From Candidatus Tisiphia endosymbiont of Beris chalybata (GTDB lineage Bacteria; Pseudomonadota; Alphaproteobacteria; Rickettsiales; Rickettsiaceae), in contig NZ_OZ032159.1 in assembly GCF_964026555.1 (NCBI RefSeq), positions 1,240,001-1,304,000 on the forward strand: DNA of 64,000 nt, written 5' to 3'. The first letter of the stretch is position 1. Every line of letters begins with the position of its first letter. The position numbers and the translations under genes are program-made. A model generated the notes under the pieces. That model worked only from the letters and a program-made list of their open reading frames with translations. It was not told the origin of the DNA and searched no databases. Shown piece by piece: positions 58,389 through 64,000 of this stretch.

Positions 58389-58769
58389 GTGGGATATACA
58401 GAAAAATTAATAGAGCATTATGAGAATCCCCGCAACGTGGGATCCTTGGATAAAGGAGACTCCTATGTGGGCACAGGGCTTGTAGGGGCTCCTGCCTGCG
58501 GGGATGTGATGAAGCTGCAAATTAAGGTGAGCAAAGAGGGGATTATTACTGATGCTAAATTTAAAACCTTTGGCTGTGGAGCAGCAATTGCTTCTAGTTC
58601 TTTAGTAACAGAATGGGTGAAAGGTAAATCTATCGATGAAGCAGGGTCTATAAAAAATACCGAAATAGCTAAGGAATTATCCCTACCACCAGTAAAATTG
58701 CATTGCTCTTTATTAGCGGAAGATGCAATTAAGGCAGCGATAGCTGATTATAAAAAGAAAAAATCTTAA
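58389..58769 (+). CDS. iscU: Fe-S cluster scaffold protein IscU
   Basis: IscU assembles [2Fe-2S] clusters with IscS. I choose GTG 58389 because AAGGAG lies 6 bp before it and the product (VGYTEKLIEHYENPRNVGSL) then aligns from its first residue. With this start the ligands are Cys37, Asp39, Cys63 and Cys106, the same numbers as in E. coli. The product has 126 residues. The longer TTG frame from 58350 would add 13 non-conserved residues. The HscA-binding LPPVK motif is present. Confidence 0.96.
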   Translation: MGYTEKLIEHYENPRNVGSLDKGDSYVGTGLVGAPACGDVMKLQIKVSKEGIITDAKFKTFGCGAAIASSSLVTEWVKGKSIDEAGSIKNTEIAKELSLPPVKLHCSLLAEDAIKAAIADYKKKKS

Positions 58770-58783
58770 CGCCAGTAACAGTT

Positions 58784-59119
58784 ATGCATAAGAATATTTT
58801 AATATTGACTGATAGAGCGATAGAGCAAGTTAAATTATTATTAGCTAAACGTAATAAGCCGGCTTTTGGCATTCGAGTCGGAGTAAAATCTGGTGGCTGC
58901 TCCGGTATAGTATATTACATAGAATATGCTGATGAGAAAAATAAATTTGATGAAGTAGTGGAAGTAAACAATGTTAAGATACTAATTGACTCAAAAGCCT
59001 TAATGTATCTTATAGGAAGTATAATGGATTATGTAGAAGATAAATTTAAGACAGGTTTTGCTTTTACTAATCCGAATGAAAAAGGTAGTTGTGGTTGTGG
59101 CAAATCTTTTAGTGCTTAA
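58784..59119 (+). CDS. iscA: Iron-sulfur carrier IscA/ErpA-type protein
   Basis: The 111-residue A-type carrier has all three cysteines: VKSGGCSGIVYYIEY and the C-terminal GSCGCGKSF. The LTDRAIEQVKLLLAKR start is typical. It is the last isc gene here. In related genomes hscB, hscA and fdx follow, but here the sequence turns into another gene end and an IS3 element within 130 bp. Confidence 0.95.
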   Translation: MHKNILILTDRAIEQVKLLLAKRNKPAFGIRVGVKSGGCSGIVYYIEYADEKNKFDEVVEVNNVKILIDSKALMYLIGSIMDYVEDKFKTGFAFTNPNEKGSCGCGKSFSA

Positions 59120-59244
59120 GATTTTAATTTCTCAATAGCCTTACTTCTTCCAAACTCCATTATTATTAGTAATTTAAAAGAAGCAAAATGATTTTCAAAG
59201 CCTAATAAAATTTCTGCTACTTTAGCCTGCTGCAGCAGGCCACT
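59116..59244 (-). pseudogene. C-terminal gene fragment of 42 codons next to an IS3 element
   Basis: On the minus strand an open frame reads from the IS3 end into SGLLQQAKVAEILLGFENHF and ASFKLLIIMEFGRSKAIEKL and stops at 59116, overlapping the iscA stop convergently. It has no start. It may be the tail of the glycosidase gene cut by the IS3, or of a different gene brought there by recombination. The composition is helical and does not resemble a glycosidase end. Confidence 0.5.
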
Positions 59245-59301
59245 CTGAACTGCGCCCCTATGTTTAGACCAAAAAAGCTTTAAATAGAGAGACTATTATT
59301 T

Positions 59302-60198
59302 TCATAAACTATCTACAAAAATATTATTTTTATAATTTTGTAGCTGTTGTGGTAATAGTGGAATTGTGGGTAAGTCGCAAGACTTATCCATAAATCCACT
59401 ATATATCTCAAACGGCGTTTTGTACTCCAAAGCCTGATGGGGCCTTTGATTGTTATACCAATTCAACCATTTCGGGATATTATTTTTCAACTCTAAAACT
59501 GAAGTACACCGGTATAAATACGACCCCTCATACTTAAACGATCGCCATAAACGCTCAATATGGGCATTATCGTTACACCTGCCTTTGCCCGTCATGCTGA
59601 TGCTTATGACGCATCTCCTCAATTCATTAATCCAATCCTCGCTGGTAAACTGGCTACCTTGATCACTATTAATTATCGACGGCTTCCCATATTTAGCTAT
59701 AGCATCTTCTAACGCTAGCAAACAGCTCTCTGTATTTAAACTATTTGATAAACGATATCCTACTACTAATCTAGTATAAACATCGATTAATGCAACCAAA
59801 TACATAAAACCACTTTGTACCCTTAAATAAGTGATATCCACCTGCCATACCTGATTTGGCTTTATAACCTCTAACCCTGATAGCAAATATGGATAAATAG
59901 CTTCTTTTAGGTTTCTTTTACTTGTATTAATCGAAGGGTAAATTGCTTGCAAATTCATTAGTTTCATCAACCTCCTGACTTTTTTGCTGTTAACAATTAC
60001 CACTTCTCTCCTAAGTATCGCCGTTATTCGCCGGTAACCATATATCGGATAATTACTATAGATCTCAACTATTCTATTACTTAAATAATTATCTTGATCC
60101 TTCTCCGAATCCTTGTAATATAGGCTGGAGCGGTTCAGATTCAATAGCTGACTTTGCCGACGAACACTTAAATCTTTATAATCCTTATCTACCATCAC
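59302..60198 (-). CDS. IS3-family transposase OrfB
   Basis: The 298-residue protein is identical to the one at 44232-45128, with the DDE core WQVDITYLRV, INSDQGSQFTS and NAHIERLWRSF. The frame is intact. Confidence 0.93.
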   Translation of the reverse strand: MMVDKDYKDLSVRRQSQLLNLNRSSLYYKDSEKDQDNYLSNRIVEIYSNYPIYGYRRITAILRREVVIVNSKKVRRLMKLMNLQAIYPSINTSKRNLKEAIYPYLLSGLEVIKPNQVWQVDITYLRVQSGFMYLVALIDVYTRLVVGYRLSNSLNTESCLLALEDAIAKYGKPSIINSDQGSQFTSEDWINELRRCVISISMTGKGRCNDNAHIERLWRSFKYEGSYLYRCTSVLELKNNIPKWLNWYNNQRPHQALEYKTPFEIYSGFMDKSCDLPTIPLLPQQLQNYKNNIFVDSL

Positions 60199-60206
60199 TT
60201 TCCTCT

Positions 60207-60500
60207 TTATAGTTTCAACTTGGCAGATACGAGCTGCAAAAAATCGTTTTCTACCTTCAATTTGCCAATAGTTGCATGCAGTTTCTCTATTTCGCTTGTA
60301 GAACTAGAGGAATTACCGTTTTCATAGCTAAACTTAAAAATATCAGCACCATTTTCCAAAAATTGTTTCTTCCACCTTGTCATTACCGACCTTGGAACTT
60401 GATATTTTGAGATTATTTCAGCAATACTCAAATCTCCTCGGATCATCTCTAGCGATACTTTAAACTTAAATTCTTTACTGTAACTTTTTGGCTTACTCAT
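60207..60500 (-). CDS. IS3-family transposase OrfA
   Basis: The 97-residue HTH protein is identical to the one at 43930-44223 and precedes OrfB by 8 bp, as in the other copy. Confidence 0.93.
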   Translation of the reverse strand: MSKPKSYSKEFKFKVSLEMIRGDLSIAEIISKYQVPRSVMTRWKKQFLENGADIFKFSYENGNSSSSTSEIEKLHATIGKLKVENDFLQLVSAKLKL

Positions 60501-60550
60501 TTTCGACTGCTCCTATTTTATATTTATTTTAACATAAAATAGTCTCTCTA

Positions 60551-62371
60551 TCACTGCTCTAGTTTTCGGGGCGCATTACGTTCTTTGAGTTCTTCGCTTA
60601 CAATTACTTTGTGAATAGGCGCAAAAAATTGGTATAATTTCTTTAGCTTTTCCCTATACTTATTTATATCTAATAAATCTAGAGACCAAATAGAGGGGAC
60701 CCCATATAATAGTTCTAGTAATTCTCTATTTTGTACTATATTAGCGAGTTTCATATGAGAAATCTCCCATCTATCGGTGGTAATAATAGATTGGTGAAAG
60801 ACCGCTTGAAATAACGGTACGCGGTATTTGGGTTCATATCTGGCTTTAATATAATCGATAGGGGCTTCTACTGGCTTAAAAAAAATTTCTGGTCTAGCAG
60901 GGGGCCAGTATTTACCATATTGATCATGCTTTTTAGAAAAACTCCAATGAATAGAGTTATGTACAGAAAGGTTGCCATGAGCAAAAGCTATGTATGGCAC
61001 TGCCCACCATGCAGCCGTCTCGGAGCCAAGAACCAATTTTTTACTTAAAGAGATATAATTCATTCTTTCAATTCGGTTTATACGATCCTGACTCTGAGTC
61101 ATTGGGTGCAGGGGAGAATAATCATTAAATAATTCTCCAGTAGCATCGCAATCAAGAAAATATGAATTAATACCAGTGTTGGCAAAACTATCTATTCTTT
61201 TATATATCGTTTTATTCTTAGGATGTTCTGCTGCTAACGCTGCTGAGCCAAGATGGCAACCAACCCCGCCAAAACCAACATTTACTTTACCATCTTTATT
61301 TATTATACAAGACTGAGGATAATGCCCCGGAAATATGCTATTAATAGATCTAGCATTCTTAGGATTTTCCATAGTATGAAAAGAATCATAGGGGCCTATC
61401 AAATACCCCAAGGAGGTAGCTTTTTGTATCAATTCTTTTGTTACTAAGTTGCCGCCTATACGTTCGTCTTGATCATAGCCTAACCATAAATTGTGTAGTC
61501 CAAGGTCGTATAGCTTATCTATAGCTTCCTGAGTTCTACCAGTGCCCCAAAGGTAAATATGCAAAGCCCCATATAATTTCTCTATATTTTTATTAGCTAT
61601 AGCTTTTTCTTGCAGGGTCTCTAGTTTCCCTTTTGATAACAAATATTTTTTGTATTCTAACGCTGGCGCTATAGGAGATTTCTCACCTATAGCGATACTC
61701 AATTTAAATTCAGGAATATTAATATTATCTGTTTTATAAAATTTATGCGCTAGCTGTACATATATTTTTTGATCTAAAGATAATTTAAAAGATAATTCAC
61801 TATCTAAATCATCATGCAGTATATATACTGTTGAGCCTGCATCATGATATATTCCCCAAAAAGGCATTGTTAGGCTTTCATTAACCTGTAGTTGAGTATT
61901 GAGCAGCTGCTTTTGCCAGAATTTGTCGTGCTGGGGAATAAATAATCCTTCACTACTTGGATAAATAATTGCTTGGCTTTCGAGGGTATTGCCGCTTCTG
62001 GGAAATATTAACTCTTGTTCTTTATTACTTTCTATGTGAAAAACTAACCTCTCTTCTTGTAGAGATAATTTAATTTTAATACCATATTCAGGATAATACC
62101 AACTTGCATTGCTTTTATCGCATATTAATTCAGTAACGGAGCCTAAGTGCATAGGAGTATCAGCTAGCACTATCATATTTTTCTCCATAATTTTACTAGC
62201 TTTGACTAATAGAGTAGAGGGAGTAACTTCGCCATGCCACTGTTCCGTTGCAAATGAAACTTTTTTATCAATGCTTCCACAAGAAAAGGATGAAGCAGTA
62301 CTATAAGAAAAAATTATTAAGAGGATCACTCCTAATCTATTTGCTATAGAACATGTATTTACTATGAACAT
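60551..62371 (-). pseudogene. Secreted glycosidase-like protein, C-terminus replaced by IS3
   Basis: From ATG 62371 the protein has a signal peptide (MFIVNTCSIANRLGVILLII, then FSYSTASS). A beta-rich domain (residues about 35-250) and an apparent TIM-barrel catalytic domain follow: WGTGRTQEAIDKLYDLGLHN, YFLDCDATGELFNDYSPLHP and VLGSETAAWW, whose acidic residues resemble glycoside hydrolases related to GH101/DUF5696. The frame enters the IS3 end after ELKER and adds only a few residues, so a C-terminal domain is probably lost. A longer frame to 62446 adds non-signal residues. Substrate unknown; the family call is tentative. Confidence 0.65.
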
Positions 62372-62460
62372 GGGGAATTTTAATATGTTTACACAACCTA
62401 ATTCTTGCGGCTTTTTTAATATAGTGCAATGTTTTTCTATAACCACTTAGCTCTTTGATC

Positions 62461-63543
62461 CTATAATTTTATTAATTCTGTTTTTTTGGCTAAAGCTTCT
62501 ATTCCATTTAGGTCAGTAGCGGTAACCCATAATTGTAATTTTAATTCTAAGAAAAGCTCAATTAAATACCCTCTTCTTGCTTCGTCGAGATGAACAAAAA
62601 TCTCATCTAGTAGCAAAATCGGCATAGCCCTATTTGCCTTAAGACAATAATTAACCTGAGCTAATATTAAGGCAACTAACATTGCTTTCTGTTCACCAGT
62701 GGAACAAAATTTTGCTAAGGTATTTTTTTCTCTATGACTGACCAGAAAATCACTCTTATGTACTCCAAAATTTGTACGGTTAGAGATTTTATCACGGTTA
62801 CGTAATACTAGGAAATTCTGCTTGATATAATCCAGCTCTATCTTATTATTATTTAAAATCTTTTCTTCAATAATTCCATTAAGTGATAAAGTAGCTTTAG
62901 GAAAATTATTATCCAAATCGTCAATAGTTTTTTGTATATCTTGTAAAATTTTTAACCGGTTAATGGTAATTTCTACAGATAATTCTGCCATTTTACCTTC
63001 AATGACACTAAGCCAGTTGTCATCTATTTGCTCTTGCGTTAAGGCTTGACTACGCATGGTCATGTAATATTCATACTTAGACACCGCTTTAGCATGAGCT
63101 GGAATAAAATTATATACTATCCTATCAAAAAATTTTCTTCTATCACTAGTGCTAGCAGCAAATATACCATCCATTTGCGGAGTAAGCCAGACCATGGAAG
63201 TAAATTTACTTAGCTCATTGTTTGGTATTTTACTTCCATTAAATTCCACCACTCTTCTACTCGCTTCCCGCTTAAAATTGGTTATAATTTCTGCAGGGCC
63301 TAGCTTACTTTGGAATAAGGTATAAACTTCACAGTGATCTGCTAGCTGCTTGCATATATTTTCTAATTTTGCTGACCGTAATCCTTTACCAGGGAAAAAT
63401 AATGATATGGATTCTAGGATATTTGTTTTGCCGCTACCGTTTTCTCCTATTAAAATAACAGAATTATTATCAACATTGATCTCAAAATGCTGGAAATTGC
63501 GATAATTTAATAATTTTAATTTATTTAGATAAATATTATACAT
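62461..63543 (-). CDS. recF: DNA replication and repair protein RecF
   Basis: RecF helps load RecA at single-stranded gaps. The 360-residue SMC-like ATPase has LLNYRNFQHFEINVD, Walker A LIGENGSGKTNILE, the signature FCSTGEQKAMLVALI and Walker B ILLLDEIFVHLDEARR. The length is normal. It starts at ATG 63543. The glycosidase-like gene follows 89 bp downstream on the same strand. Confidence 0.97.
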   Translation of the reverse strand: MYNIYLNKLKLLNYRNFQHFEINVDNNSVILIGENGSGKTNILESISLFFPGKGLRSAKLENICKQLADHCEVYTLFQSKLGPAEIITNFKREASRRVVEFNGSKIPNNELSKFTSMVWLTPQMDGIFAASTSDRRKFFDRIVYNFIPAHAKAVSKYEYYMTMRSQALTQEQIDDNWLSVIEGKMAELSVEITINRLKILQDIQKTIDDLDNNFPKATLSLNGIIEEKILNNNKIELDYIKQNFLVLRNRDKISNRTNFGVHKSDFLVSHREKNTLAKFCSTGEQKAMLVALILAQVNYCLKANRAMPILLLDEIFVHLDEARRGYLIELFLELKLQLWVTATDLNGIEALAKKTELIKL

Positions 63544-63622
63544 TCCTAAAACTTATTTCAGTGAACAACTCATTATACCAACTTTTACAACAACAGTTTT
63601 AGGCAAGAAGCTTATAAAAAAT

Positions 63623-64000
63623 TTATCCAATAGTTCTGCCCCCTCCTTTAAAATTCTGATGCGCCTTTTCTAGTTGTTTAATAAATTTTATAGGGTATTT
63701 CTTGAGATCGCTTTTAGATCCCCCCTCATATTTTTTAGCATAGTCAAGTCCACCTTTTATGAAATTATAAGCAAAATTTTCCTTTTTTGTTTCCCCGGCA
63801 ATCCTTTTAGGGTTCATAAATTTGTATATTTGATACACAGCAAAATTTTTTATTATACGTTTTGTATCTTTTAGAATTTTATCATTTATAACATATAAAT
63901 TATCTTTAGGTTTTAACAGCCCGCGAGTAGCCTCCTGGATTAATAGGGAGCGTTGAAAAATTAGATAGCGGCTGACTTCTGCTATATTATTGGCAATCAG
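63623..64000 (-). CDS. Unknown protein, C-terminal part only (runs off the window)
   Basis: The frame is open from the window edge to the stop at 63623 (125 codons visible). It reads IAEVSRYLIFQRSLLIQEAT, INDKILKDTKRIIKNFAVYQ and then a basic end (SKSDLKKYPIKFIKQLEKAH, QNFKGGGRTIG). It is probably helical and basic. An internal GTG at 63838 is unlikely to be the start. I do not recognise it. Confidence 0.6.
   Translation of the reverse strand: MIANNIAEVSRYLIFQRSLLIQEATRGLLKPKDNLYVINDKILKDTKRIIKNFAVYQIYKFMNPKRIAGETKKENFAYNFIKGGLDYAKKYEGGSKSDLKKYPIKFIKQLEKAHQNFKGGGRTIG

Larger units (their letters stand above)
59246..60580 (-). mobile_element. IS3-family element, complete, inverted copy
   Basis: It is 1335 bp, the same length as the copy at 43850-45184 and in opposite orientation. 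The right-end sequence TGAACTGCGCCCC begins at 59246 and the other end ends GGGGCGCATTACG at 60580. I see no target-site duplication. Confidence 0.93.

Noticed and set aside
59450..59662. A 70-codon frame antisense to the IS3 OrfB (also at 44768-44980)
   Set aside because: It is a shadow of the transposase gene and appears equally in both copies.

Overview
The window looks like the chromosome of an obligate intracellular alphaproteobacterium of the order Rickettsiales, most likely family Rickettsiaceae. The grounds are very low G+C, long repeat-filled spacers, a 23S-5S rRNA unit with no 16S gene nearby, a DUF2610 protein, a PleD response regulator, sucA-sucB, a stand-alone MnhE-like antiporter subunit, and palindromic repeats of the Rickettsia palindromic element (RPE) kind, one of them inside the sucA reading frame. 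I cannot tell from this sequence alone whether it is Rickettsia, Tisiphia, Megaira or a relative.

Layout. 1-2065 is a graveyard of broken insertion sequences (IS3, IS630, IS5), a group II intron tail and a 284-bp inverted-repeat element. 2138-3949 holds a small gene, an Rpn-type nuclease gene and a frameshifted phage-like gene. 4673-6112 is core: rplS, trmD and tRNA-Pro. 6254-17519 is an accessory block. A four-level nest of IS elements (IS630 and IS982 inside ISAs1, a second IS982 type inside the first, and the first type again inside that) lies next to a TPR protein and the 3' part of a conjugative traG gene, which suggests a remnant of a Rickettsiales amplified genetic element. More IS fragments (ISAs1, IS630, IS481, IS982, IS1) follow.

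17908-39266 is mostly core and collinear: a membrane-associated unknown, addA, rppH, pleD, efp, a degenerate SuhB-like protein, DUF2610, psd, pssA, emrA, emrB, mnhE, sucA, sucB and a large pentapeptide-repeat protein. 39434-42883 is the 23S-5S rRNA unit with its promoter, a long spacer hairpin and a terminator. A chimeric transposase relic and an intact IS3 element follow.

45326-59119 is core again: ppa, holB, an HU protein, an RND efflux pump, ruvC, cinA, an unknown 515-residue protein, lptB, lptA, then the iron-sulfur operon iscR, an iscS paralogue, iscS, iscU and iscA. iscR is preceded by a good match to an IscR type 1 operator. The operon is followed by a second, inverted copy of the same IS3 element. 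That copy cuts off a secreted glycosidase-like gene; recF and a partial gene end the window.

Functionally the core genes cover translation (L19, TrmD, EF-P), DNA repair and replication (AddA, RuvC, RecF, HolB, HU), phosphatidylethanolamine synthesis (Psd, PssA), LPS export (LptA, LptB), the TCA cycle (SucA, SucB), Fe-S assembly, c-di-GMP signalling and drug efflux. The main unusual feature is the set of dispersed palindromic and MITE-like repeat families that sit in operon spacers and, once, in a coding region.
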